This document shows, piece by piece, positions 1 through 12,800 of a stretch of DNA of 25,000 nucleotides; the stretch's first letter is position 1, and every line of letters begins with the position of its first letter. The position numbers and the translations under genes were made by a program. The notes under the pieces are model-generated. The model was given only the letters and a program-made list of their open reading frames with translations, did not search any database and was not told the origin of the DNA. Source of the DNA: Owenia fusiformis (lineage: Eukaryota > Annelida > Polychaeta > Sabellida > Oweniidae); assembly GCA_903813345.2 (NCBI GenBank), contig CAIIXF020000140.1:1-25000 (forward strand), read 5' to 3'.

Positions 1-195
1 ATATCTATTTGTCTCAACAGAGTCTATTCTTGTTTTTCTAAGAGCTTTTCAAATTTTATTTTAGAGTATTGATCATTTGTGATTCAATATTCAGGTGTGT
101 TATGGTAGGTCATCTCGGGCTTGTAAAAGGCTGTGCCCAGCAACTCCATTGCTGTTATTCCAGCATTTGATGGTGCTTGTTTAATTGAAGACACA

Positions 196-340
196 CCATT
201 GGTCCGAATCCCAATGCTTCAAATACCTTTGGTCCGAACCCCAATGGTCCAAATCCCATTCATCCTAATCCCAATTGTCCGAATCCCAATCATCCAAATC
301 CCAATCATTCAAATCCCAAATCGTCCGAATCCAATTCATT
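196..340. repeat. 15-bp minisatellite, left arm of an inverted pair
   Basis: About nine degenerate copies of a 15-bp unit near AATCCCAATGGTCCG lie in tandem. The reverse complement of the same unit is tandemly repeated at 839-948. Because 15 is a multiple of three, both arms stay open in frame and give IP-x-[VI]-[RQ] or GIRTN-type pentapeptides. I take this as a by-product of the repeat length. Confidence 0.85.
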
Positions 341-838
341 TGAAACTTATGATCCTAAAATTAACAATTGTTGATATGAAATTTTCCAAGGGACCACAGG
401 GAAATATCATGGTACAAAGACTTGCATACTGTTTTAGTTCAACATATCTAAAACCTGCATTCAATTCCGTCGACCAAATCTACACGAAAAGCGTTTCTCT
501 ATGTTCAGATATGTCAAGGGTTACAGCAAACACGAAAATGAGAGTTTTTATGTTGGATAATAACGCATCTAATTTTAATTTTCATTTTAATTATTGAACA
601 TTCTTAAACAATCAGTTTTACGAGCAAATCTGTTACTTTCTGTTGAACCTAAATCAGAAATAGAGCTTAAGCTGACTTAACATGGCAGTAAAATGTAAAA
701 CACAAACATAATTTTACCAATAAACAAGGCCCAACGGGGAATCCATTTGATTCAATAATCAGTCACACATTAACATGATATTCTATTCCATATTCACACA
801 TTTCTTGCATCTTTATTTTGACATTAAATTACGAGGCA
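341..838. other. Spacer between the inverted minisatellites
   Basis: This AT-rich stretch would form the loop if the two 15-bp arrays paired. I see no exon, RNA gene or transposase relic in it. Confidence 0.5.
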
Positions 839-948
839 GGATTCGGACGGATGGGATTTGGATGATTGGGATTCAGACCAATGGGATTCGGACCAATGGG
901 ATTCGAACCAATGGGATTTGGACAATTGGGTTGGGAATTGACCAATGG
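839..948. repeat. 15-bp minisatellite, right arm (reverse complement)
   Basis: About seven copies of GGGATTCGGACCAAT and variants. This is the reverse complement of the unit at 196-340, so the two arrays face each other across about 500 bases, as in a foldback element. Confidence 0.85.
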
Positions 949-3572
949 GGCAACCTGTTTAATAATTGAATCTGAGAGCTTCTCTTACCCCTTTGGTAAC
1001 TCAGAAATTCAATTTCCTGTGGGCCATTTTAATATTTGACAAGGCAGCTAGCTTTTTGGTGATGCTCAAGGCAAATGACCTTGGTGTAGAATGTAAAGCA
1101 ATCCTTTGTTTTGTTGCACTGGATTTTTAAGATTATGTACATTGATTCTTGATTTGGCCTTTTCCTAAAATTAAACAACAAACTTCTCTTCTTCATCCAT
1201 CTTGTAGACTTTTTTATCTAACCAACTAGCAGTGTATGCTAAAAACTAACTATTTATCTGAATAGCAAGTTGCAAAGAGTATGCTGTTGACCACACATGG
1301 ACATTCATCTCAAATTTAATGAATTGTATGAATGTATAAATCTCAAACATCAACACACACATAAACATTGGAATACATGCTACAGACAGCTCTATAACCA
1401 TCTAGTGAGATTAATTGCATGAAACCACTTGGATAGATAAGCAATGTCCCTCTGGGTAGGGTGTCAAAACTTTTAGTCACATCCATGTCATTCACGGTGT
1501 AAACATTAATTACCTTTATAACATAAATACAAGCTATATTAAAAAGCCATTTCACTTTGCTATTGTGTTTACACATACATGTTCATTGCATCAATAAAAT
1601 AGAATATTGAGAAATATTTGAACTAATACTAAAAAGCACTTTTTGCCATATATTTCTATTAAATTAATGGCAGGAGTAAACGAGAAGAAATAACTACATG
1701 AAATTCAAAGATGAAAATAGGTTATTTTTGTCAATTTGTATTGATTTCATCAAAATAATATGACCATTTATTACCAAAATCCTTTTTATAACAGTAATTT
1801 AGGATTATCTAACTTAATATTCTATGTTATGGATGTGACATGCTGTCAAATCTCATAAATTCTGGAATAATTATTAAATTACTTGATTACCTCTCACCAA
1901 TTTGCATTTAGTGGATAAAGTCCACCAGGCTCATGATGCGAAAACATGGAAATCAAAGACATGTTGAAGGGTAAAAAAATGTAGCCACGTATGGATGTGA
2001 CAACATTTTTGACACATCTTACTCAATGGAAAAGGGAGCTTTGATCAATGACTTGACAATATCAAAACATGATAAGTGTTATTATTTCCACTTCTAAGAC
2101 ATTCTTCTATAATTTTAGATATATAATTTCATTGAATACAAATTCCTTTCATGATATCCAAAGGTATCATTATGGATGTGACATTTTTTGACAAAAACTG
2201 GATTTTTATCAATGTGGGATTTTTCAGGAACCTCGTAAAAGTTTAAAAGATACCATATTTTTTTCTATTTCTTGTCATATTTTCTTCCAAATTTTCATCT
2301 CTAAAACAAGTTTATGTCAAAATTGTTCAAATTGATTGAAAAAATGATGTTGATTTTTATTAGCAACACATTTTTTTGTCAAAAAAACGTACACATTTTG
2401 TTAGATATCTCAAAAAGTACTAAACCAATCTTCATGAAATTTTCAGTGAACATGGGGCATAGCATACCAAGTCATATTAATGTAAAAGAGTAACTTTCAT
2501 ATATGGCATATAGGCATTATTGCTGATTCTGTGAAAAAAAGTGAGCGCTCCTGAATACTGTAAAACTGCCCTTTTACAAGTCTTGGCCCATTGATATGAG
2601 CATTACAATATCCATGAATAAAAACACTCCCTGATGAGTAAGTGAAGTTTAAGTGTTTATGGGATAATTGCTGGCTGGTAAGTATACAGAAAATATATAA
2701 ATACACTCATTTTTTCTACTTACTACTAAAATTCTCAATTGACCAATCACAATAGCCAGTATTTACTGCCACCAGTTGTCTCAGTGTCTGTATGTTGCTG
2801 TCTCCATGTTATAGATTATGGGCAGGATAAATTCCTTTGTCTATTTTTTGGATTCTTTGTTTGAACTTTTGTAATGATTTTATCTTAATATGCACACCTT
2901 AATCTAAATTGTGAATTAAAGATAACAGCAGAGTATTGTCCTTAAACTCTTGAATCCCAGGCTCTAAAATCAGTTGAAACCAGAGATTTTTTTCATTTTT
3001 GCCACCTTTTGACATTATACTACATACCTATACAGCTACAGATGCTCAACTTAGTAAAATTAGACGGCTGAGATCATTTCTACACATTTAAAAAAAAAGA
3101 TTTGTAAATTGGATGAAAATTGTTCAAATAAGAGCATTTTTAGTGAAAAATTTTGTGACAGATTTTCTCGTCACTCTGGGTTTCAAGGTCATTTCTGAGG
3201 TGACAAGAAATCTCGTCACTCCAGGTAGTCAAGAGGAGGTGAGATTTTGACATGTACTTTATCATGGGAGAAGGGACTTGTACCATATATTCCCAGTAAT
3301 CTAATTCTTTATTTGACCAGCTATTATTGCTCCAAGGGTGGGGAAGTTGAATCACTAGATTTCTCTCAGGATGTGAATTTGACAGCCAAATTATGTTTTT
3401 TTACAATACCCACCCCTTTCTGCATTAGGGATTCCCACGCAAACCTTTGTACTGTCCAATGACCCAAATGTTCCTCCATACAATTTTAGAATTTTAACTC
3501 CATATTTTACTTGTTCTATAGTCTATTTTCTGTATAGTTAATTAAAGGTACATTTTCCCTATTTCTTTTCAG
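949..3572. other. Non-coding sequence upstream of exon a
   Basis: This is upstream intron (or 5' flank) ending at the exon a acceptor. I find no CI-MPR exon. Three copies of ATGGATGTGACA, each followed by a TGTCA or TTGACA box, occur near 1830, 1991 and 2173, probably relics of a dispersed repeat. A direct duplication of about 46 bp around CTCGTCACTC lies at 3157-3240. No promoter is recognisable. Confidence 0.5.
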
Positions 3573-3864
3573 CAATTCTGTACCATGGCTAGTGAAAACA
3601 GTCAACAATTCAGTAATTACCACATACCACCTGAGCATATGCAATCCAGTGGCATTCAAAAGTGGACCATGTCAAAGTGAAACAAGTGCTTGTAGAAGTG
3701 TTGGGGATACTTCAGAAAAGATCGGAACTTTTACAAATGATCTTAATATAACTGAAGATCATGAGAAAGGGGAATTCCAGCTCCATATGCATGGTGATGA
3801 TTGCACTCATACACCTGGACAGAAGTTAAAGACAATTATAATATTCAAATGTGGGAAAACATTG
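3573..3864 (+). CDS. IGF2R: CI-MPR exon a: most of repeat 1
   Basis: The acceptor is tttcttttcag and the donor is gtaagt. The first base completes a codon from the missing upstream exon. The peptide has PWLV, then [17 protein letters not shown] and the strand [10 protein letters not shown], which closely matches the human repeat 1 strand ending in CGKTL. The Gln position after the second cysteine is Arg, and the Arg position of the sugar site is Leu. Repeat 1 is therefore not a canonical mannose-6-phosphate binder, as in vertebrates. The first cysteine of repeat 1 could be the split codon (xxC) at the 5' edge. There are sequons at NNS and NIT. Confidence 0.95.
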
Positions 3865-6800
3865 GTAAGTGTAAATTCTTGGGAAAATGGAAGAATTGCT
3901 TATGATATGTTGTTATTCACTCACAGAGACCAAATCGTAAATAAAAATGATGTCAATTAATACGATCTTAAATTCTTGAAAAATGGCTGCTATTTACATG
4001 TACGACATGTGTCTGATTTTGTTGAAATTTTATATGTGCCTACAGAAAGATATAGAATTGGCAACCATAATAGTTCTATATAACAGACTATAATTAAGTG
4101 TAAAATTCTTGTTTCTTCAGGGTTCACCAGATTTCCTTGAATCATATGGCTGTGAAACATATTTTGAGTGGCATACTTCAGTAGCTTGCCTTGAGAAGCC
4201 CCCTGTGGAGAAGGAAGTCAGATGCTATGTATATGATACTAATGGAAAAAAGAGAGATTTAAATCCACTTATTAAAGATAGAGGGGGACACCTAATTGAT
4301 TCATCTGGAGACAGAGACATCTATATAAACATTTGCAGAGATATAATTCCAGGTAAGAGCTTAGAGAAATAGCACTCTGGTATAAAATATGTCATCCTGG
4401 ATATCAAAGGTATGAAGTTTTCATATTGTGATTGGAAATGAAACTTTTTAATTGAAAATTATAATTTTAATTGTCAATACATTGATACTTGATGTTTTCA
4501 TCTGCAGTAAGTAATTCTGCATGTACTGTATTTTGGTTTGTGGATTTCTTCACTCTTGACTGCTATTCATAATCTTTAGATGGCCCAACTAGTACATGTT
4601 CCAAGGGGTCCAGTGGATGTATAATTCAGCATGGAACTGCTACTACCATTGGTAAACCAAAAGGACCCCTTACAATAACTGCTGATGGTAAGCTAAGATT
4701 GGAGTATAACATAGCAGAGGAGGACAAACCTGAACATTGCAGTCAGACACCAAGTACTGCCGTGACATTAGAATGCCCAAAGGAGGGTGGGGTAAGTGCA
4801 CTTTACAGGGTCTCATTGCCATTATAGTCTTGCATCAAAAACTTGTGTACCTCCCCTCTTTATAAGGATACAAACCTGCTGATACAAACAAACAAACAAG
4901 CAAACAAACAAGCAAACAAACAAACCCGGCTTATAAAAACACACCAACATGGGGGAAATAGATAATAGAGGAGGGAGAGAGATCTATGAGAATTCTGTCA
5001 ACAATGGGCATATTGTGCTTATAATTTTTCAGCCCTGTGTTATGATTCTGTACTGTAAAATAAGAAACACATGCCTTGGGATTGTACTTCTTTATACACA
5101 CATCAGAGTTGTATCAAGCCCATGTGTCTCAAAAGCTCCTGTGTCTTTCAAGCCAATGTGTCCATGCTTATAGTAATACTATTCACATACCAAATATGAA
5201 CAAAATCGCTCGAGTACTTTTCGAAACACATGGGCTTCATAGACATATCAGCTTTACCTTAAAAGAAACATCAGCTTGAGATACATGGTCACTGACACTT
5301 TGGTAGAAGGCGGCCATTTTGAAAATGGCCGCCATTTTAATGTATTTTACTATTACACGAAAAGTAGTGTAGCGAATTTGTTCATATTTGGTATGTGAAC
5401 ACTATAAAGCATGGCACACTGGCTAATAACACTTTGGTAGAAGGTGGCCATTTTGAAAAATGGCTGCCATTTTAACGTATTTTACTATAACTCGAAAAGT
5501 ACTAAAAGTAGTGGAGCGATTTTGTTCATTTTGGTATGTGAACACTAAAAGCATGGTACACTGTCTAATGACACTTTTGGTAGAAGGTGGCCATTTTGAA
5601 AAATGACCGGCATTTTTGCTATATGCTTTGTTTTTAAAAATGCCAGCCATGGCTGTTCGATGGGATTTGGTACACTTTGGCGTTGCTATTGTCTAGTTAT
5701 CATTATTTGATTCAAGACTAAAACAGCACACTATCTTTTACAGGGCAAGACCCCATTGCTGATCTCAGATCAAGACTGCCATTATGAGATAGTATGGGTG
5801 ACAGAGTATGCCTGTCCGGTGGAAGAAATGACATCTAACACCTGTCAGCTGACCAGTCAGGAGAGAGGATTCAACATTGACCTTAGGCCTTTAACTAATC
5901 CAACTGGTATGTACAAGTTTTTTTAGGTTTTAACACTTGTGAATTTACATGAAGTAGAACGGTCTGATATCCCCCAATAGTTATTGATTTATATTCCAGA
6001 TCATATGTATGAGTATTAGACCAACATTATTTATTTATTCATTTCATGCACATTTTAGTACCTCACGAAGCTATGGCGAATACTCAATTAGGACCTATGA
6101 CATTTCATTGGCATGTTGAATGTTCTTTAATCTACATGTCATTGTACAGTATCATCAAATCATGAATGGAAACATTGAATGATTTCAAAACAGCCAAAAT
6201 CAACAAAAAAAAAACTGATACAGAACACTACATTATAAAACTATATTATATTTTTACAACTTGCTAATAATACTCTTATGCTACTTTGTACAACTTTTCA
6301 GTGAATTTGGTTCATCAGTTGACGAGATAATACTTGTCAAAAAGTCGCTCATTTTTTGGGACACCCGATATATCAGACATCAAAACCAGTATAGTAAATG
6401 TTGATGCTTTGTGTATGATCTTAAAACTCGTAGAGCCTCAAAATCTGATCAACATGAATTACTGGATTAGTCAAATATATTGTTTTATGAGCCCAATTTC
6501 AAATTAGTTTTCAATGAATTTGATTATCTTTGTTTGCCGAAACTAAATATGTTTTATTTTTATGTACAACATGTATATGCACTATGCAGGTACTGACCAT
6601 CCTACCAGAGTGGAGGTGAAAGAAAAGGATAAAACCTACACTTACTATCTGAATATTTGTGGAGAGCTGGGGATCGAGTGCCCAGATGATGAACATAAGA
6701 AAGATATTGCTGCTTGCCAGATGGATCTTAGTAACCCTTCTTGGGGCCATAGTTTGGGTTCAGTAAAACATCAACAGTTAAGGTGAGTTCTTTTGCCATA

Positions 6801-9800
6801 GTTTGGGTTCAGTAAAACATCAACAGCTTAGGTGAGTTCTTTTGCCATAGTTTGGATTCAGTAAAACATCAACAGTTAAGGTGAGTTCTTGGGCCATAGC
6901 TTGGGTTCGGAGAGACACCGACAGCTTAAATGAGTTCTTTGGTCATAGTTTGGCCTCAGAAAAACATCAACAACTTAGGTGAGTTCTTGGCCCATAGTTT
7001 TGGTTCAGTAAAACATCAACAGCTTAGGTGAGTTCTTGGCCCATAGTTTGGGTTCAGTAAAACATCAACAGCTTAGGTGAGTTTTTGGGCCATAGTTTGG
7101 GTTCAGTAAATTATCAACAGCTTAGGTGAGTTCTTTGGCCATAGTTTGGGTTCAATAAAACATCAACAGCTTAGGTGAGTTCTTTGGCCATAGTTTGGGT
7201 TCAGTAAAAAATCAACAGCTTAGGTGAGTTCTTTGGCCATAGTTTGGGTTCAGTAAAACATCAACAACTTAGAGGAGTTCTTAGGTCACAGTTTGGGTTC
7301 AGTAAAACATCAACAGCTTAGGTGAGTTCTTGGGCCATAGTTTGGGTTCAGTATAATATCAACAGCTTAAATGAGTTCTTGGGCCATAGTTTGGGTTCAG
7401 TAAAGTGTCAATAGGTTAGGTGAGTTTTTGGGCCATAGTTTTGGTTCAGTAAAGTGTCACAGGTTAGGTGAGTTCTTGGGCCATAGTTTGGGTATAGTAA
7501 AACATCAACAGCTGAGGTGAGTTTTTGGGCCATAGTTTGGGTTCAGTAAAATATCAACAATTTAGGTGAGTTATTTGGCCATAGTTTGGGTATAGTAAAA
7601 CATCAACAGCTTAGGTGAGTTCTTGGGCCATAGTTTGGGTTTAGTAAAACATCAACAGGTTAGTTTGTGAATGAGTCTTCTATATTTTAGAACTGCCATT
7701 CTTCATTTGCTGTTAAAATATAAAGAGATTAGCATGAAATGTAGTATAAATAACACAGAAAGGTGTACTACTAGGACTCATGTTATAATCATGTAGATTG
7801 GATAAGAACAAGCAATTATATGTATATTTTCCAGATATTCAGATGGAGATATTTCTCTAACATATAAAGGCGGAGACAAATGTTCCAATCATTTTCAGCG
7901 TACTACCATCATACGTTTCCATTGCAATGAAACTGCAGGTAAATATTTAGTATATCTGTGGTATGTATTCGTTGATATAACACCTGCAATTTGGTCTATA
8001 TTTCTTAATTATTATCGAAAGTCATGAAAAAACAGAAAGCAGTAGATGTGTCTATTATTCATCTAATAAAGGTGACAGCATCAACAAACAGAACTAGTAA
8101 AATCAACCTGTTTCTTTACACTCTACTTGTTTCTCTGCATGTGTATATTTCCATCTTTTTCTTGCAGGTAATGCTGGTAAAGGGTCACCTGTATTTGACT
8201 CTGAGAACAACTGTACCTATATATTTGACTGGGGTACTAAGAATGCTTGCTTAAAGCACACTCTTGCAACTACATGTAGTGTACAACACGGGAAGAAAAG
8301 ATTTGACCTCTCCAGCCTTGTTAAAACTGAAAGTAATAATTATGTTGGTGAGTATATGTATGTCAATAACCTGCAAAGGGCTAATAAGCCCATATGAATC
8401 AGATAAAAGAGTGTTCAAGTAGAAGAGATAAATACAAGTTGAGAATAGTTTTTTTTAAAGTTTGCACCAACTTGTAACGTTCCAGTTTTGAAGATTGTTA
8501 CAGTTTTACAATATTTTTTATGAAACATTGACGGCAAGTTTGGAATAATAGAGGATATGAAATTTACATTTTAGATTGGTATTTTAACTAATCATATCAT
8601 CTGAATACTGTCAACTGGTTTCCTATAATCAAGCTGATGTTGTTATATTACAGGGGCCAACTGGGAGGCTTTAGATGGCCACCATGAACACATAGATTCG
8701 GATGAGGGACAATATTTCATCAATGTGTGTCATGGCATTCTACGTCAAGGTGATGCCCAGAATTGTCCTGAGGGTTCAGCTGTTTGCCTCAAAGGTAAAT
8801 AGCTGATTTATACAGTAAAATTTATGTTACTGGAACACCTTTGGTTTCTCAAATTACTGTTCCTTTTGGGAGTTGTTCCACAAAGGTTCATTTTACATCG
8901 ATTGAATCAATTAATTGATGATGGGACAGTTATGTAGATTTCCACTTACAGAGCTGTTTAACTTTATGGGTGTTACTCTTACAAGTTTTTCATTGTGAAT
9001 TCCTTATTTTACAATACAGTGGGCTACACTCTTCTTAATTTGAACTTTGTATTATTGTTTATCAAGATCATTCTAGATAATGAATTTTAATTATTCTTCA
9101 TTCCAATAGACTTGATGCAAGCAGAAATGGTCTTGATTTTCATAATGAATATTCAATATTTAGTCAAAGTGATATCATATTTGAAATCTACATATAAAAT
9201 AGAGAACTGTGGTTTAAAAGATTGTATATGAATTTCGAAATCTTAGTTTTTTTGAAAATGTGATTCCGAGATCAGGTAGATTCCCCATAGAGACCATGTT
9301 ATAAGATCACAAAAAGGGAAATATCTTTTCTTTGGACAGACAATATTTTTCTTTTATTGGACATATTTTCAATTTTACAATTGTCAGACTGAAAAGGTAA
9401 TATGAAAATTGATCCAATATATCTAAAGAATATTATACCATGTTATTAGACCCAAATTAGACACCTGGTGGTGAAACTGGTAACTTAAACTGCTGGCGCC
9501 ATGGTAATTAAATAAATGCCTCGCATAAGTTTTTTAATCAAATGTTTCTCAATAACATTTGGTATTTTGTATCCTCTAGCCCACGATGGGACCAAAAAGA
9601 ACCTTGGTCAGTACCTTGACAGTCCCACCTATGATAATGTCACTAATACAATAAAACTGGTATACAAGGAGGGTGAAACATGTGACACGGGAAAGAAAAT
9701 AGAAACTAGTATAACACTAGTGTGTCGTCCAGGTAATATATAATTTATTGGTATATAAAGAATAATTATTACATTAAATATATTTTTTTGCATTTTTAGA

Positions 9801-12800
9801 TAACATGATCCATATTATTTTGCATTTGAGATGACTGTCTTATATTGTCAAAATATGCAAACTGCTAAACTGCTATTAGTTTCTTTGAAAGCAACTGGAT
9901 TTATTTTGTAATACAGTGTATTTAAACATTGAGTCAAAATGCATTGTTATTTGGAACTTCGGAACATCGGAACTTTTGGATCAACCCTCGTATTTGTATA
10001 TTTGTATATACATAAATATTTGATGATGATTTGTATTTGCTTATATGTATTTCCAAATGGTAAAAAATGCATTTCAGTACAGAGTTTTCAAATTTAATAA
10101 AAATGATTGACTTTGTTACCTAGGTGACTTAGAGGGTGCCCCAGTCCTGATTCGTAAATCACTGGATGAGTGTATGTATGAGTTTGAGTGGCACACAGCC
10201 GCAGCCTGTATGTCTGGGACTTGGACAGGGAAAGATTGTAAAGTCAACAATCCTGAAATGGGTAAGTTTTGTAATCTATACGAGGGGTGATCCAAAAGTC
10301 TTGGACGCCCTTCTCTATTTTTGTTGGTTTTTGATAAAATTACTTTAAACTTTCCAATATTAAAGACCAACAACCTAACTACTTTTTGTACTAATTTCAT
10401 GGAGAAATGATATATTTTATATAGTTTTCTAGATAGTTTTTAATACAGGGACACTGCCACCCGGAACGGTATTCGCACATGGCAACTTTCAGCCTTAAAT
10501 ATTACCGCCATTTCACTTGTTTCGTAAGTCTTGACCACTATAATTTTTTGAATTTTGAATGTTAAACCACATTAGTTTACTTCCTTTGTTATGAAGCAAC
10601 CAATTAATTGTGTTTTAATTATAATGTCACATATGACAATGGCCGTACATGTCAAATTCTAAGAAAATGCCATCAGACAAGCAACCCTCAATCTGTCATC
10701 ATTTTTGCTGCAAGATGGCTGCTGAAATGCAGAACACGAAAGAAATCAAAGTGGAACAAAGAATACTACAAGATATTTTCACTATTATTGGCCTTGAGCA
10801 GCTACCATATGCACGATACAGTCTATCTATGGCTCTGTGTGATTTTCTTCTTTCTCCAAGTTGAAAGGAGGGTTGAAAGAAAATGTTTTTTACTCATTGA
10901 ATGAAGTTTAGAGTAGCACTCCAGCAGCATTTGTATCACATAAGCAATGGCGGTTTCATAAATGTCTTCCATTCATCGGTAAAGTGGTTTGAAAAATGTG
11001 TTCAAATTCTTGGAAAATATGTTGAAAAGTAGGTCTTAATATGTGAAGATGATGATGGCAGATGACACTCAGATTGAAAATCGAAAATTCTCTCATATCA
11101 TGGCTGGTGTTAGGTTGTGCACCTGCACCTAAAGTATTTGCCATATTATAACAGTTGTGACGTGATTTGCAATATTTAAATACCGTTCCGGGTGGCAGGG
11201 ACCCGATATTAAAAGATATTTAAAAAAGTAGCTAGTATATATTATTTTCCGTTGAAACTTATACATAAAGTTGTTCAGATGTTGATCTTTATTATCTAAA
11301 AGTGTCATATAATTATATTAAAAAATAGCAAGGTTAGAGCGGGGCGTCCAAGACTTTTGGATCACCCCTCGTAAGTAGCCAAAAATTTGGATTTACATCT
11401 CAAAGAAACAACTGAATCATGGTTGGAAATTGGAGAAAAGCTTTTATAGTAATAAAAATATTAAAAAGTATTGAATCATTGTAGACAACAATTTCTTAAA
11501 TTCACCCAAAAACTCCCTATTATGAAAATCACATATGTTTAAAACCCAACTTTAATTTTAGGTGTGAGTTTTGATCTGTCGAGATTGACAAAAGTTGGTG
11601 ATCAGGCTTACTATAATGTAACCCGGGGCACAGAAAGTAGTGCACATCTCTACCTGATCAACGTATGTGGAGAGGTTAAAGGCACAGCATGTAATACAGC
11701 TGGCAAAATATCTGCAGCTGGATGTCAAGTTGAGAAAGCTGGACAAAAGTAATTACGAATTCCAATTTAGTCAAGTTTATTTAATAGAGGAGGGTTGAGT
11801 GACACATAACTTGGATAATCAAGGTTTCAGTTGGTCTGTATGTATTTTATTTTAGCTTCTTTGATGTTTTGATATTATAGAAAATCCCCTGTATCAGCTG
11901 TCAGTGGTGGTATTTAAAGTAATGGAGGACACTGTAATGCTTCATAAAGATCAAAATCTTTGACTTGTTCAATATAGAATTTTAATGCCTATATACATAA
12001 CATACAGAGTGTTCTGTGTCTAAGTATAGTGCAGGGTACATCAGTTTTGGAGGAGTGAATTGAATGATCACATGATAACAAAAAAATTGTACTCCATGTC
12101 TTATTTCAGTCCTCCACACAGTACTGGCAAGTCCAGTTCCATTATTACATATCACGATGGCTTGCTCAATTTGACCTATATAGATGGCGATGACTACAAG
12201 TCAACACCACCTATTCCAAGGAGAACAGAAATCGCATTCCTGTGTGATGAAAAGGCTGGAAAAGGAGAGCCAGAATTCCTACACGAGGGAGAACACACAT
12301 ACAGTTTCAAGTAAATTAGTTAATTTTGTTAAGTGTTTTCATTATCTTATTATTTTTCCAAACTTCTTGTTTGTTGTTTTATGCTGTTTTGTGAAATGTT
12401 TTATATTAAAAAAACGCTTGTTGAGAGTGAGGTCAAGTCCCATGTGAATCTTGTTGCCTATACCCCCCCCCCCCTTCATTGTGATATTGAGCTATCAAGT
12501 TGCCAAGATGACGTTTGTCACATTCATGATGCATAACAAGCTTGATATTAATTCTGCAATTGTGCTAATTTGAAGTTATTATGTTACCATCAGAATTTGT
12601 GACATTTGTTATAGTCTTCAACTTTTTTTTCGATGGTATTCGGCGGTTGCCTATCAGCATCTGTAACAAATGGCGGGTGGTGACATTTTGCATGTTATTG
12701 CCTTGTTATTCTTGCCTACATCAGATGGACGAACTTCAATTGTTTTCTGTATATTAACTGTATATTGTAGGTTTACAGTATCAATAGTGACATTCTCCCG

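Larger units (their letters stand above)
10281..11371. mobile_element. Tc1/mariner-type foldback MITE interrupted by a second element
   Basis: Perfect 30-base terminal inverted repeats, starting CGAGGGGTGATCCAAAAGTC, lie at 10281-10310 and 11342-11371. They are flanked by TA on both sides (10279-10280 and 11372-11373), the target duplication typical of Tc1/mariner elements. The inverted similarity continues, weaker, for about 100 more bases inward. Removing the inner insertion leaves about 328 bases, the size of a non-autonomous MITE. It sits 19 bases after the exon j donor. Confidence 0.88.

Noticed and set aside
133-597. Open frame with IP-x-[VI]-[RQ] pentapeptide-like repeats
   Set aside because: The open frame follows from the 15-bp unit length. 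The mirrored array at 839-948 is equally open, and there is no family match or splice context.
1343-1576. 77-codon open frame on the - strand
   Set aside because: It has no recognisable domain and lies in AT-rich sequence where such lengths arise by chance.
3247-3462. Possible upstream exon of the receptor
   Set aside because: The peptide lacks the expected cysteine pattern or signal peptide, and it has no phase-compatible donor before exon a.
6783-7663. CRISPR-like array
   Set aside because: The units are contiguous without unique spacers, and the sequence is a eukaryotic intron copied from an exon junction.
10608-10904. 98-codon frame starting MCFNYN
   Set aside because: It is a shifted frame over the dead transposase; the neighbouring frame gives the mariner-like residues.
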